DNA of 64,000 bases, from positions 620,001-684,000 of the forward strand of contig NC_018681.1 in assembly GCF_000250675.2 (NCBI RefSeq), written 5' to 3'. Both the position numbers and the translations under genes were made by a program. This document shows, piece by piece, positions 27,102-36,948 of the stretch. Position 1 is the first letter of the stretch, and each line of letters begins with the position of its first letter. The notes below the pieces were generated by a model. It was not told the DNA's origin, searched no databases, and was given only the letters and a program-made list of their open reading frames with translations. The DNA is from Nocardia brasiliensis ATCC 700358. Lineage in GTDB: Bacteria; Actinomycetota; Actinomycetes; Mycobacteriales; Mycobacteriaceae.

Positions 27102-28100
27102 TTACACCGCTTCGCGCAGTTCGGGGGCCAGGCCGAACAGGGGGAACAGCTTGTCGGTGTCGAGGAAGAAGTTGAGGCCGGAGATGGTGTCGCCGTCGAG
27201 TTCCAGGACGGTGATCGACCAGGGGACCCAGACGCCGGGCTCGCCGCTCGGCTTGTAGTGGCCGAAGGCGGGGTGACCGTTGGCGCCCTCGAGGCGGATC
27301 ATCCGGGAGTCGCGGCAACCGCTGCCGTGACCGAGCATGAACGCGACCACGTTCTCCGGGCCGGAGATCCACAGTTCGATCGGCGGCATGGACAGCGCCA
27401 CATCGGTTTTCAGCAGCGAGGTCAGGGTGTCCATGTCGTAGGCCTCGAAGGCCTTGACGAAGTTGTCGACGAGCTTGCGCTGGTCGTCGTCGGACTCGTC
27501 GTAGTTGTCCGAGGTGGTCGGCTGCACCTTGGACATGGTCGCCCTGGCCCGCTGCAGCGCGCTGTTGACCGACGCGGGTGACATGGTGAGGGCTTCGGCG
27601 GTCTCGTTGGCGGAGAACCGCAGCACCTCGCGCATGATCAGGATGGCCCGCTGGGTGGCGGGCAGGTGCTGGCAGGCGGCGACGAAGGCCAGCCGCAGGG
27701 TGTCCTTGGCCGAGGCGTGGTCGGCCGGGTCGGCACCGAAGGCCAGAGCGTTCGGGATCGGCTCGATCCAGACGTAGTCCGGCTGGGGTGCGGGGAGCGG
27801 CGAGTCCGGTCGTGACGGACCGGACAGGTCCATCGGCCTGGCCCGCCGCTGCGGGCCGTCGAGCATGTCCAGGCAGACGTTGGTGGTGATTCGATACAGC
27901 CAGGAGCGCAGGCTCGCGCGACCCTCGAACGAGTCGTAGGACTTCCACGCGCGGGTGAAGGTTTCCTGGACCGCGTCTTCGGCCTCGAACGAGGAGCCGA
28001 GCATGCGGTAGGCGTAAGCGCACAATTCCCGGCGGTGCTTCTCGAAGGATTCGAGGACGTCGGGAGCGAGGCCGGCGGTGTGGCCGGACAAGTCGTTCAT
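27102..28100 (-). CDS. SigG-like ECF sigma factor with SnoaL-like C-terminus
   Basis: This 332-residue protein has sigma-70 region 2 (ELCAYAYRMLGSSFEAEDAV, residues about 26-45, then RSWLYRITTNVCLDML) and region 4 (LPATQRAILIMREVL, NETAEALTMSPASVNSALQR). The last 110 residues resemble a SnoaL/NTF2 domain, as in SigG, SigJ and related long ECF factors. ATG 28100 was chosen since the upstream extension lacks a ribosome site. A VOC gene is divergent. No anti-sigma gene is visible, and family practice suggests that the C-terminal domain controls activity. Confidence 0.85.
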   Translation of the reverse strand: MNDLSGHTAGLAPDVLESFEKHRRELCAYAYRMLGSSFEAEDAVQETFTRAWKSYDSFEGRASLRSWLYRITTNVCLDMLDGPQRRARPMDLSGPSRPDSPLPAPQPDYVWIEPIPNALAFGADPADHASAKDTLRLAFVAACQHLPATQRAILIMREVLRFSANETAEALTMSPASVNSALQRARATMSKVQPTTSDNYDESDDDQRKLVDNFVKAFEAYDMDTLTSLLKTDVALSMPPIELWISGPENVVAFMLGHGSGCRDSRMIRLEGANGHPAFGHYKPSGEPGVWVPWSITVLELDGDTISGLNFFLDTDKLFPLFGLAPELREAV

Positions 28101-28283
28101 GGGTGTCACCCTGCCACAGCCCACCGACACATCCCAGACCCAAATGTCCGTTACCTGCGTTTTCAAGATCGCGCAGCGGGCCGTGTGCCCGGTCACATCG
28201 CCCGCTCAGCGATGAGTTCCGGGCCTGCGCGTCGTCTTCATAGATGCGCAGAAAACAGGCGGACTACGAAAAGGGACCGACAC

Positions 28284-28700
28284 ATGAGCAGCCGGATGAT
28301 TTTTCTCAACTTCCCCGTCGCCGATCTGGATCGGTCGAAGAAGTTCTACGAGGCGCTCGGCTGGAAGGTCAATCAGGAGTTCACCGACGACAACGCGGCC
28401 TGCATCGTGATCGACGACAACATCTGCATCATGCTGCTGACCAGACAGTTCTTCACCACGTTCTGTCGCCGCCCGGTGGCCGAAACCACCGAAAAGATCG
28501 GCGCCTCCTACAGTTTGGCGCTGACCAGCGTCGCCGAGGTGGACTCCTACATCGGCGCGGCGCTGGCCGCGGGCGGCACCGAGGAGGTCAACGCGGAGAA
28601 GCGGGCGCAAGAGGAACAGGTCGGCATGTACAGCCGCACGTTCATCGATCCCGACGGTCACCAGTGGGAGCCGTTCTGGATGGCCTACCCGGCCGGCTGA
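28284..28700 (+). CDS. VOC/glyoxalase-fold protein
   Basis: This 138-residue protein fits the vicinal oxygen chelate fold: FLNFPVADLDRSKKFYEALG at the N-terminus and TFIDPDGHQWEPFW at the end. It resembles the lactoylglutathione-lyase-like proteins often near ECF sigma genes of this type. The substrate is unknown. AAAGGG precedes ATG 28284 by about ten bases. Divergence from the SigG-like gene over 183 bp suggests co-regulation. Confidence 0.83.
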   Translation: MSSRMIFLNFPVADLDRSKKFYEALGWKVNQEFTDDNAACIVIDDNICIMLLTRQFFTTFCRRPVAETTEKIGASYSLALTSVAEVDSYIGAALAAGGTEEVNAEKRAQEEQVGMYSRTFIDPDGHQWEPFWMAYPAG

Positions 28701-28713
28701 ATTCGCCGTGCGA

Positions 28714-28746
28714 ACGCCCCCGGTCACCGAAAGGTACCGGGGGCGT
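28714..28746. terminator. 11-bp bidirectional terminator
   Basis: ACGCCCCCGGT (28714-28724) pairs exactly with ACCGGGGGCGT (28736-28746), followed by GTTGTTTTC on the plus strand. It lies between the convergent VOC and echA19 genes. Confidence 0.82.
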
Positions 28747-28753
28747 GTTGTTT

Positions 28754-29536
28754 TCAGCTACCGGTGAAGGTCGGCTTGCGTTTTTCCGCGAACGCCTTCG
28801 GGCCCTCCTTGGCGTCGGTGGACTTGAACACCGCCATGCCGAGCTTCGCGTCGATCTGGAACGCCTCTTCCTCGTGCATGCCCTCGGTTTCCCGGATGGT
28901 GCGCAGGATGGCCTGCACCGCGAGCGGACCGTTGGCGGCGATCTGGGCCGCGAGCTCGAGGGCCTTGTCGAGCGCGCCGCCGTCCGGGACCACGTGCCCG
29001 ATCAGGCCGATGTCCTTCGCTTCGGCCGCGGTGACGTGCCTGCCGGTCAGCAGGATGTCGGCGGCGACGGTGTAGGGGATCTGGCGGACCAGTCGCACGG
29101 CGGACCCGCCGAGCGGGAACAGTCCCCAGCGAGCTTCGGACACACCGAATTTCGCGCTTTCACCGGCCACCCGGATATCGGTGCCCTGCAGGATCTCGGT
29201 ACCGCCCGCGATGGCGGGGCCCTCGACCGCCGCGATCAACGGCTTGGTGAGCCTGCGGCCCTTCAGCAGCGCCTCGATCTTCGACAGGTCCCAGCCGCCG
29301 CCCGCGAAGGAATCGCCGGGATGCTGCGCGGTCATCGCCTTCAGGTCCGCGCCCGCGCAGAACGCGCCGCCCGCGCCGGTCAGGATCGCGACCCGGATAT
29401 CCGGATCGTTGTCCACCTGGTCCCAGGCGTCACGCATGATCGCCATCATTTCGGCCGAGAGCGCGTTGCGCGCCTCGGGGCGATTCATCGTGACGATCAG
29501 GACATGATCGCGTTTCTCGACGAGACAGTGTGGCAT
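28754..29536 (-). CDS. echA19: EchA19 enoyl-CoA hydratase (sterol side chain)
   Basis: This 260-residue crotonase-family enzyme has MNRPEARNALSAEMM, GAGGAFCAGADLKAM (first oxyanion segment), VEGPAIAGGTEILQGTDIRV (second) and SEARWGLFPLGGSAVRLVR. EchA19 hydrates enoyl-CoA in the first rounds of cholesterol side-chain beta-oxidation. The start is ATG 29536; longer readings run through the KstR box and into fadD19. It is divergent from fadD19 with a KstR-type site between, similar to the Rv3515c-Rv3516 pair. Confidence 0.9.
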   Translation of the reverse strand: MPHCLVEKRDHVLIVTMNRPEARNALSAEMMAIMRDAWDQVDNDPDIRVAILTGAGGAFCAGADLKAMTAQHPGDSFAGGGWDLSKIEALLKGRRLTKPLIAAVEGPAIAGGTEILQGTDIRVAGESAKFGVSEARWGLFPLGGSAVRLVRQIPYTVAADILLTGRHVTAAEAKDIGLIGHVVPDGGALDKALELAAQIAANGPLAVQAILRTIRETEGMHEEEAFQIDAKLGMAVFKSTDAKEGPKAFAEKRKPTFTGS

Positions 29537-29572
29537 CGGCGAATCTCCTGACTTTCGAACCTTGCCAGGAAC

Positions 29573-29586
29573 AGTAACACGTTCTA
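29573..29586. promoter_or_regulatory. KstR-like box between echA19 and fadD19
   Basis: AGTAACACGTTCTA fits TnnAACnnGTTnnA except at its first base. It ends ten bases before the fadD19 start and lies 36 bases upstream of echA19. Confidence 0.78.
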
Positions 29587-29596
29587 TTTTAGGGCT

Positions 29597-31246
29597 GTGA
29601 GCTACAACATAGCGGACCTTGTCGAACACGCCATCGACCTGATGCCCGACCGCGTCGCGCTCGCGGACGACAGCCGTGAGGTCACCTACGCCCAGCTGGA
29701 GGAGCGCGCCAACAAACTGGCTCACTACCTGCTCGAACATGGTGTTCAGCCGGGCGACAAGGTGGGCATCTACTCGCGCAACACGATCGAGGCCGTCGAG
29801 GCCATGGTCGCGGTGTTCAAGGCGCGGGCGGTGATGGTCAACGTGAACTTCCGATACGTCGAGAACGAGTTGCAATATATCTTCGACAATTCGGACATGG
29901 TCGCGCTGATTCACGAGCGCCGCTACAGCGATCGGGTGGACGGGGTGCTCCCGAAAACGCCGCTGCTGAAGACGGTGATCGTTGTCGACGACGATACGAC
30001 CGGCAGCACCGCGACCGCAGCGGATTCGGTCGAATACGAGGCCGCGCTGGCCGCCGCGTCGGGGGAGCGTGACTTCGGTGAACGCTCCGGTGACGACATC
30101 TTCATGCTCTACACCGGCGGCACCACGGGACTGCCGAAGGGCGTGATGTGGCGGCACGAGGACTGGTGGCGGGTGCTCGGCGGCGGTATCAACTTCCTCA
30201 CCGGCGAATACGTCCAGGACGAGTGGCATCAGTCCAAGCTCGGCGCGGGCAACCCGCAGATGGTGCGGTTCCCGATTCCGCCGATGATCCACGGTGGCTC
30301 GCAGACGGCGACCTTCCACAGCCTCTTCGACGGCGGCAAGGCCGTGATGATCCCCGAGTTCACCGGGCACGGGGTGTGGCAGCACATCGACCGGCACAAG
30401 ATCAACCTCATCTTCATCACCGGCGACGCGATGGCCCGGCCGATGGTCGACGCGCTACTGGAGGGGAACCCGGAAACCGGTGCACCCTACGATCTTTCGA
30501 GCCTGTACGTGATCGCCAGCAGCGCCGCGCTGTTCTCGCCGACACTCAAGGACAAGTTCCTCGAACTGCTGCCCAACCGGATGATCACCGATTCCATCGG
30601 GTCCTCGGAGACCGGTTTCGGCGGGCTGTCGGTAATCGCCAAGGGCGCCAACCACACCGGTGGTCCGCGGGTGAAGATCGACGCCGCCACCGAGGTGCTC
30701 GACGAGGACGGCAATCCGGTGGTGCCCGGCTCCGGGCAGGTCGGGCTCATCGCGCGCAAGGGCCACATCCCGGTCGGCTACTACAAGGACGAGGCCAAGA
30801 CCGCGGCAACGTTCAAGGAGTTCAACGGGATTCGCTATTCGATCCCCGGCGACTACGCGCGGGTCGAGGAGGACGGCACGGTCACCATGCTCGGCCGGGG
30901 TTCGGTCAGCATCAACAGCGGCGGCGAGAAGATCTACCCCGAAGAGGTCGAGGGTGCGCTGAAATGCCATCCCGAGGTCTTCGACGCCCTCGTCGTCGGC
31001 GTCGAGGACGAACGCTGGGGTCAGCGCGTCGCCGCCGTCGTCCAGTGCCGCGGCGACAAGCGCCCCACCCTCGAGGAGCTGCGCCCCGTCCTCACCCAGG
31101 AGATCGCCCCCTACAAACTCCCTCGCAGCCTCTGGTTCGTCGACCAGATCAAGCGCAACCCCGCCGGCAAGCCCGACTACCGCTGGGCCAAAGCCCAAAC
31201 CGACGAACGCCCCGCCGACGAGCACGCAGAAGCAAGTACCAAGTAA
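29597..31246 (+). CDS. fadD19: FadD19 steroid C26 CoA ligase
   Basis: This 549-residue acyl-CoA synthetase agrees in length with M. tuberculosis FadD19 (548). Motifs are YTGGTTGLPKGVMWRHEDWW (P-loop, about residues 172-191), DSIGSSETGFGG, SINSGGEKIYPEEVE and the C-terminal KRNPAGKPDYRWAK. FadD19 activates 3-oxocholest-4-en-26-oate with CoA and is needed for C24-branched sterols. The start is GTG 29597, close behind the operator. CYP125 makes its substrate and FadE26/FadE27 use its product. Confidence 0.94.
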   Translation: MSYNIADLVEHAIDLMPDRVALADDSREVTYAQLEERANKLAHYLLEHGVQPGDKVGIYSRNTIEAVEAMVAVFKARAVMVNVNFRYVENELQYIFDNSDMVALIHERRYSDRVDGVLPKTPLLKTVIVVDDDTTGSTATAADSVEYEAALAAASGERDFGERSGDDIFMLYTGGTTGLPKGVMWRHEDWWRVLGGGINFLTGEYVQDEWHQSKLGAGNPQMVRFPIPPMIHGGSQTATFHSLFDGGKAVMIPEFTGHGVWQHIDRHKINLIFITGDAMARPMVDALLEGNPETGAPYDLSSLYVIASSAALFSPTLKDKFLELLPNRMITDSIGSSETGFGGLSVIAKGANHTGGPRVKIDAATEVLDEDGNPVVPGSGQVGLIARKGHIPVGYYKDEAKTAATFKEFNGIRYSIPGDYARVEEDGTVTMLGRGSVSINSGGEKIYPEEVEGALKCHPEVFDALVVGVEDERWGQRVAAVVQCRGDKRPTLEELRPVLTQEIAPYKLPRSLWFVDQIKRNPAGKPDYRWAKAQTDERPADEHAEASTK

Positions 31247-31259
31247 GCCGCGAGCGCAT

Positions 31260-31296
31260 ACCGAGGGCCGCCACGGATACCGTGGCGGCCCTCGGT
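31260..31296. terminator. 17-bp perfect hairpin after fadD19
   Basis: The arm at 31260-31276 pairs fully with 31280-31296 around the loop ATA. It lies 14 bases after the fadD19 stop. Confidence 0.85.
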
Positions 31297-31323
31297 GTGG
31301 TGCCTTCCGGCCCGCGCAGACAA

Positions 31324-31352
31324 GAACGGCCCGCCGGATCGGCGGGCCGTTC
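31324..31352 (-). terminator. 13-bp perfect hairpin after fadE27
   Basis: GAACGGCCCGCCG (31324-31336) pairs with 31340-31352 around GAT. It lies ten bases beyond the fadE27 stop on the minus strand. Confidence 0.82.
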
Positions 31353-31361
31353 GGGGGTGGG

Positions 31362-32465
31362 TCAGGTGGGGTTGGTGGTGAGGAGGGCGCCGAGGGCGCG
31401 GAGGTGGTCGGTGGCGGCGCCGAGGGCGAATTCGTTGTGTTTGGCGGCGGTGAAGTAGTTGTGCACGATGTGGTCGCGGTCGATGCCGACGCCGCCGTGA
31501 ATGTGCACGACGGTGTGCGCTACGCGGTGGCCCGCATCGGCGGCCCAGAATTTGGCGGTGTGCACGGCGGCGGCGCTCGGCAGGTCCTCGGACAGCTGCC
31601 AGGCCGCCTGGGTGACCGCCAGACGCAGGCCCTGGACGTCGATGTAGGCGTCGGCGAGCCGCTGGGCCACGGCCTGGAAGCTGCCCACTGCCTTGCCGAA
31701 TTGTTCCCGCTCGCGGGCATATTCGGCGACCAGGTCGAGTGCGCGCTCCACCGTGCCGAGCTGGAGTGCGCTGAGACCGAGCCAGGCCCGGGTCAGCAGC
31801 CAGCCCAGGATCTCGGCCCCCTGTTCGACGGTGCCGACCAATTCGGCTGGGGCATCGGCGAATTCGACGAGGTACTCGGGGCTGCGATCGACGACCTGCT
31901 GCGCGGTCACCGTCGCCGCGGCGGGATCGACCAGGAAGACCGCGGGCCCGCCCGCGACGGTGGCCGGGACCAGGATGCGCTCGGCGCGATCGGCCACCGG
32001 CACCGTGGTTTTGACGCCGGTGAGCCGCCAGCCGCCGTCCGCCTCGACCGCGACGGTGGTGGGCCTGGCCGTATCCCAGTTGTGCTCTTCGGTCAGCGCC
32101 GCGGTCAGGATCACCTGGCCCGCGCCCGCCTGGGTCGCCCGATCCTGTTGCGCCGCACCGCCGAACCGCGCCAGCGCGCCCGCGCCGACCACGATCGACC
32201 AGAGGTACGGCACGGCGGCGAGCGACTTGCCGAGTTCGCGCAGCACGGCGGTCTGCTCGAGGACGCCGAAGTCGCCGCCGCCGACGGACTCCGGCAGCGC
32301 CGCCGCGAGCACGCCGGTGTCGGCGAGCGAACTCCACAGCGCCGCGTCGAATCGTTCGTCGGCTTTGTCGAGTTCGCGCAGCCGGTCGGCGGTGACGAGT
32401 TTGGCGCACACCTCGCCGGTCAGCCGGGCCAGATCGAATTGGGCTTCGGTGGGAGTGAAATCCAT
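31362..32465 (-). CDS. fadE27: FadE27/ChsE5 acyl-CoA dehydrogenase subunit
   Basis: This 367-residue acyl-CoA dehydrogenase-like protein has MDFTPTEAQFDLARLTGEV, LTAALTEEHNWDTARPT, REQFGKAVGSFQAVAQRLAD and HIHGGVGIDRDHIVHNYFTA. FadE27 (ChsE5) forms a heterotetramer with FadE26 (ChsE4) that dehydrogenates the C26-oyl-CoA side chain in its first cycle. The partner lies 21 bp upstream on the same strand. The position beside fdxD and hsd4A matches Rv3504-Rv3505, not the FadE28/FadE29 pair. Confidence 0.88.
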   Translation of the reverse strand: MDFTPTEAQFDLARLTGEVCAKLVTADRLRELDKADERFDAALWSSLADTGVLAAALPESVGGGDFGVLEQTAVLRELGKSLAAVPYLWSIVVGAGALARFGGAAQQDRATQAGAGQVILTAALTEEHNWDTARPTTVAVEADGGWRLTGVKTTVPVADRAERILVPATVAGGPAVFLVDPAAATVTAQQVVDRSPEYLVEFADAPAELVGTVEQGAEILGWLLTRAWLGLSALQLGTVERALDLVAEYAREREQFGKAVGSFQAVAQRLADAYIDVQGLRLAVTQAAWQLSEDLPSAAAVHTAKFWAADAGHRVAHTVVHIHGGVGIDRDHIVHNYFTAAKHNEFALGAATDHLRALGALLTTNPT

Positions 32466-32486
32466 GTCGGCTCTCTGCTTTCCGGA

Positions 32487-33680
<1,194 letters not shown>

Positions 33681-33734
33681 GGCAAATACCTCATGCCTTC
33701 TCGATGTGGGTGCACCCGATCATTGCATACCGAC

Positions 33735-33748
33735 TGAAACATGTTCCA
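33735..33748. promoter_or_regulatory. KstR box between fadE26 and fdxD
   Basis: TGAAACATGTTCCA fits TnnAACnnGTTnnA at every fixed position. It can serve fadE26-fadE27 on the minus strand and fdxD on the plus strand. Confidence 0.88.
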
Positions 33749-33835
33749 GTATTGCTACTGAATCCGGTCGATAGCGCCACCTGCGGCGGTACCGGCTTGT
33801 TAGGGTTCGCCAAGGATCGCGGTAAAGGAGTTCTC

Positions 33836-34024
33836 ATGAAGGTAAGCGTCGATCTGGATCAGTGCGAGGCGAACGGAATCTGTGTCGGAATCGCCCCCGA
33901 CGTGTTCGAACTCGATGACGAAGACCAGTTGCACATTCTGGCGGCCGAGGTGCCCGCCGACCGCGTCGCCGACGTCGAGGACGCGGTCGCGCAATGCCCG
34001 AAAGCGGCGCTGCGGCTCCAGTGA
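33836..34024 (+). CDS. fdxD: FdxD, 3Fe-4S-type ferredoxin
   Basis: This 62-residue ferredoxin has Cys10, Cys16 and Cys54 (QCEANGIC and AQCPKAAL), the three-Cys pattern of P450-associated 3Fe-4S ferredoxins. AAAGGAG lies seven bases before ATG 33836. FdxD belongs to the KstR regulon, so electron delivery to a steroid P450 such as CYP125 is a reasonable inference. No reductase gene is nearby. The KstR box at 33735 is upstream and the hsd4A box begins 20 bases after its stop. Confidence 0.9.
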   Translation: MKVSVDLDQCEANGICVGIAPDVFELDDEDQLHILAAEVPADRVADVEDAVAQCPKAALRLQ

Positions 34025-34044
34025 AATGGTCCCTTGCCATCGGC

Positions 34045-34058
34045 TGGAACACGTTCTA
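34045..34058. promoter_or_regulatory. KstR box upstream of hsd4A
   Basis: TGGAACACGTTCTA fits TnnAACnnGTTnnA at every fixed position and lies 11 bases before the chosen hsd4A start. Confidence 0.9.
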
Positions 34059-34069
34059 GGGTCGGCCCC

Positions 34070-34975
34070 GTGGACGATGTAGATGTGAGCCTGGCCGGAC
34101 GAGTGGCGATCGTGACCGGAGCGGGCGCCGGGCTGGGGCGGGCAGAGGCGCTCGCATTGGCCGGTGCCGGTGCCTCGGTGGTGATCAACGACCTGGCCGA
34201 ATCGGATGCGGTGTCCGACACCCTCTCCGAGCTCCGCGCGCTCGGCGTCAAGGCCGAGTTCGTCGCGGGCAGCATCGCCGAACGCGCGACCGCGGACGCG
34301 CTGATCCGCACCGCCGAGGAAGCCTTCGGTGGCGTGCACATCGTGGTGAACAATGCCGGGATCACCAGGGACCGGATGCTGTTCAACATGTCCGACGAGG
34401 ATTTCGACGCCGTCGTCGCGGTACACCTGCGTGGGCATTTCCTGTTGTCCCGCAATGCCGCGGCCTATTGGCGCGGCAAGTCGAAGGCGGCCGGCGCGCC
34501 GGTGTACGGCAGGCTGATCAACACCTCGTCGGAGGCCGGTCTGCTCGGCCCGGAGGGGCAGGCGAATTACGGCGCCGCCAAGGCGGGCATCACCGCGTTG
34601 ACGTTGTCGGCGGCGCGGGCACTGGCGCGCTACGGCGTGCGCGCCAACGCGATCGCGCCGCGCGCGCGGACCGCGATGACCGAAGCGGTGTTCAGCGCCG
34701 CGCCCGAGGGTGCGGTCGATCCACTGTCTCCCGACCATGTGGCCCGGCTCGTCGCCTATCTCGCGTCCCCGGCCGCCGACGCGGTGAACGGTCAGCTGTT
34801 CGTGGTCTACGGCGCGATGGTGGCGCTCATGGCCGCGCCCGTCGTCGAGCAACGGTTCGACGCCGCGGATGGTCAATGGGCGCCGGGCGATCTCGCGGCC
34901 ACTCTCGGCGGCTACTTCGCCGAACGTCCTGCCGGGCAGACCTTCTCGGCCTCGGCGCTGCTCGATCTCGGCTGA
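34070..34975 (+). CDS. hsd4A: Hsd4A-like SDR hydroxyacyl-CoA dehydrogenase
   Basis: This protein of about 301 residues has TGAGAGLGRAEALALAGAG, IVVNNAGITRDRMLFNMSDE, INTSSEAGLLGPEGQANYGA and the catalytic YGAAKAGI. It fits Rv3502c/Hsd4A, which acts on beta-hydroxyacyl-CoA intermediates of the sterol side chain and may also oxidise 17-beta-hydroxysteroids. GTG 34070 follows the KstR box; GTG 34085 is possible. The position after fdxD and before mce4 matches the M. tuberculosis order. Confidence 0.87.
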   Translation: MDDVDVSLAGRVAIVTGAGAGLGRAEALALAGAGASVVINDLAESDAVSDTLSELRALGVKAEFVAGSIAERATADALIRTAEEAFGGVHIVVNNAGITRDRMLFNMSDEDFDAVVAVHLRGHFLLSRNAAAYWRGKSKAAGAPVYGRLINTSSEAGLLGPEGQANYGAAKAGITALTLSAARALARYGVRANAIAPRARTAMTEAVFSAAPEGAVDPLSPDHVARLVAYLASPAADAVNGQLFVVYGAMVALMAAPVVEQRFDAADGQWAPGDLAATLGGYFAERPAGQTFSASALLDLG

Positions 34976-35232
34976 GCCCGCAGCGTCGCCGCCCGATCTC
35001 CGGCGCGAAACATGCGCAGCGAGGATCGGCATCTGCAAGACCCACTCGACACGAACTGCTGATCAACCGACCAACTGTTGATCAAGGGTCCGGCACTTGG
35101 TAGACATTGGGTGTCGAGATGTGCTCCGCCTCACAAAGGTGGGATCAATCTCTCTGACACCCGTTCCAGATTTATATGCCGATGCAGCTAAAAAGTGCAG
35201 TTCAAAAGTGACAAACATCTTCCGGCAACGTT

Positions 35233-35246
35233 GTGAACGTGTTCTA
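35233..35246. promoter_or_regulatory. KstR-like box upstream of mce4
   Basis: GTGAACGTGTTCTA matches TnnAACnnGTTnnA except at its first base. It lies in the 348-bp gap (34976-35323) before yrbE4A, which has no other recognisable element except AAGGAGG before the yrbE4A ATG. Confidence 0.75.
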
Positions 35247-35323
35247 ATCAATGAGGCGGTGCGGCCTCGGTGAAGAATCGTGCCGTGAGGTTGTACGCGG
35301 GTTCTGAGCAAGGAGGTTCGTAG

Positions 35324-36088
35324 ATGAACGAGGTCCTTGCCGTGCCATTGCGGGCCGTCGGCGGGTTCTTCGAACTGACTGCCGAAGTCGCACGCGCCAG
35401 CGTGCGCAGGCCATTTCAATGGCGCGAGTTCATCGACCAGTCCTGGTTCATCGCACGGGTCTCGATCGTGCCGACGCTGTTGGTCGCGATTCCATTCACG
35501 GTTTTGGTGAGCTTCACCCTCAACATCTTGTTGCGCGAGATCGGCGCGGCCGATCTCAGCGGCGCGGGCGCGGCGTTCGGCGCGGTGACCCAGGTCGGGC
35601 CGATCGTCACGGTGCTGATCGTGGCGGGTGCCGGAGCCACCGCGATCTGTGCTGACCTGGGCGCCCGCACGATTCGCGAGGAAATCGACGCGATGCGGGT
35701 GCTCGGTATCAACCCGGTGCAGCGACTGGTGGTGCCGCGCGTGCTCGCCTCGATGTTCGTCGCGTTGATGCTCAACAGCCTGGTCTGCACCATCGGCATC
35801 GTCGGCGGATTTCTCTTCTCGGTGTTTCTGCAGGACGTGAACCCCGGCGCGTTCGTCAACGGCATCACGCTGCTGACGCATTTGCCCGAATTGATCATCT
35901 CGGAAGTGAAGGCCGGATTGTTCGGGCTGATCGCCGGGCTGGTGGCCTGTTATCTGGGTTTGAATGTCAAAGGTGGTCCCAAGAGTGTCGGTGATGCGGT
36001 GAATCAGACCGTCGTCTTCGCCTTTATGGCTTTGTTCGTCGTGAACGTGGTGGTCACCGCGGTAGGCATCAAGTTCACGGCGCGGTGA
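35324..36088 (+). CDS. yrbE4A: YrbE4A, Mce4 permease subunit
   Basis: This 254-residue MlaE-type integral membrane protein has several long hydrophobic spans and the conserved EEIDAMRVLGINPVQRLVVP (EQ-loop-like region). YrbE4A and YrbE4B form the ABC permease of the Mce4 cholesterol importer; the ATPase Mkl is encoded elsewhere. AAGGAGG lies about ten bases before the ATG. yrbE4B starts four bases after its stop. The KstR-like box upstream fits sterol induction of the whole operon. Confidence 0.94.
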   Translation: MNEVLAVPLRAVGGFFELTAEVARASVRRPFQWREFIDQSWFIARVSIVPTLLVAIPFTVLVSFTLNILLREIGAADLSGAGAAFGAVTQVGPIVTVLIVAGAGATAICADLGARTIREEIDAMRVLGINPVQRLVVPRVLASMFVALMLNSLVCTIGIVGGFLFSVFLQDVNPGAFVNGITLLTHLPELIISEVKAGLFGLIAGLVACYLGLNVKGGPKSVGDAVNQTVVFAFMALFVVNVVVTAVGIKFTAR

Positions 36089-36092
36089 CCGC

Positions 36093-36944
36093 ATGGCCTT
36101 CGTGATCGAATCCCGCTTCCCGCGTACCGTTCGACGGGTGCGTCGGATGTCGGACTCGCTCGATTCTGTCGGAAAACAGGCTGTGTTCTACGCGCAGGCG
36201 CTGGGGGCAATTCCGCGCGCGCTCACCCACTATCGGACCGAGACCATTCGATTGATCGCCGAAATCAGCATGGGCAGCGGTGCTTTGGCGGTGATCGGCG
36301 GCACCGTGGTGATCGTCGGCTTCCTCACCCTGTTCGCCGGCGGCACCATCGCGGTGCAGGGCTACAGCTCGCTCGGCAATATCGGCGTCGAGGCGCTCAC
36401 CGGATTCTTCGCGGCCTTCATCAATGTCCGCATCGCCGCCCCGGTCATCTCCGGCATCGGTTTGGCCGCCACCATCGGCGCCGGCTCGACCGCGCAACTC
36501 GGCGCCATGCGGGTGGCCGAGGAGATCGACGCGCTGGAGTCCATGGCCATCCGACCGGTGCCGTACCTGGTCGGCACCCGGGTGCTGGCCGGGATGATCG
36601 CGATCGTGCCGCTGTACGCGCTCGCCGTGATCGCGTCCTTCCTGGCCAGCCGGTTCGCCACGGTGGTCATCTACGGGCAGTCGGCGGGTGTGTACGACCA
36701 CTACTTCTCCACCTTCTTGATCCCGAGCGACATCCTCTGGTCGTTCGCGCAGGCGATCTTCATGGCCCTGGCGGTCATGCTCATCCATACCTACTACGGC
36801 TACAACGCCGCGGGCGGCCCGGTCGGGGTCGGCGTGGCGGTCGGCAACGCGGTGCGGACCTCGCTGGTCGCGGTGGTCACGGTGACACTGCTGATCTCGC
36901 TGGCCATCTACGGCACCTCCGGCAACTTCCACCTCTCCGGATAG
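36093..36944 (+). CDS. yrbE4B: YrbE4B, Mce4 permease subunit
   Basis: This 283-residue MlaE-family protein is the partner of YrbE4A. It has LAVIGGTVVIVGFLTLFAGG, the permease motif EEIDALESMAIRPVPYLVGT and a C-terminal hydrophobic region. The N-terminal Arg-rich stretch probably stays in the cytosol. mce4A begins four bases after its stop. Together the two permeases would carry sterol across the inner membrane. Confidence 0.94.
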   Translation: MAFVIESRFPRTVRRVRRMSDSLDSVGKQAVFYAQALGAIPRALTHYRTETIRLIAEISMGSGALAVIGGTVVIVGFLTLFAGGTIAVQGYSSLGNIGVEALTGFFAAFINVRIAAPVISGIGLAATIGAGSTAQLGAMRVAEEIDALESMAIRPVPYLVGTRVLAGMIAIVPLYALAVIASFLASRFATVVIYGQSAGVYDHYFSTFLIPSDILWSFAQAIFMALAVMLIHTYYGYNAAGGPVGVGVAVGNAVRTSLVAVVTVTLLISLAIYGTSGNFHLSG

Positions 36945-36948
36945 CGAT

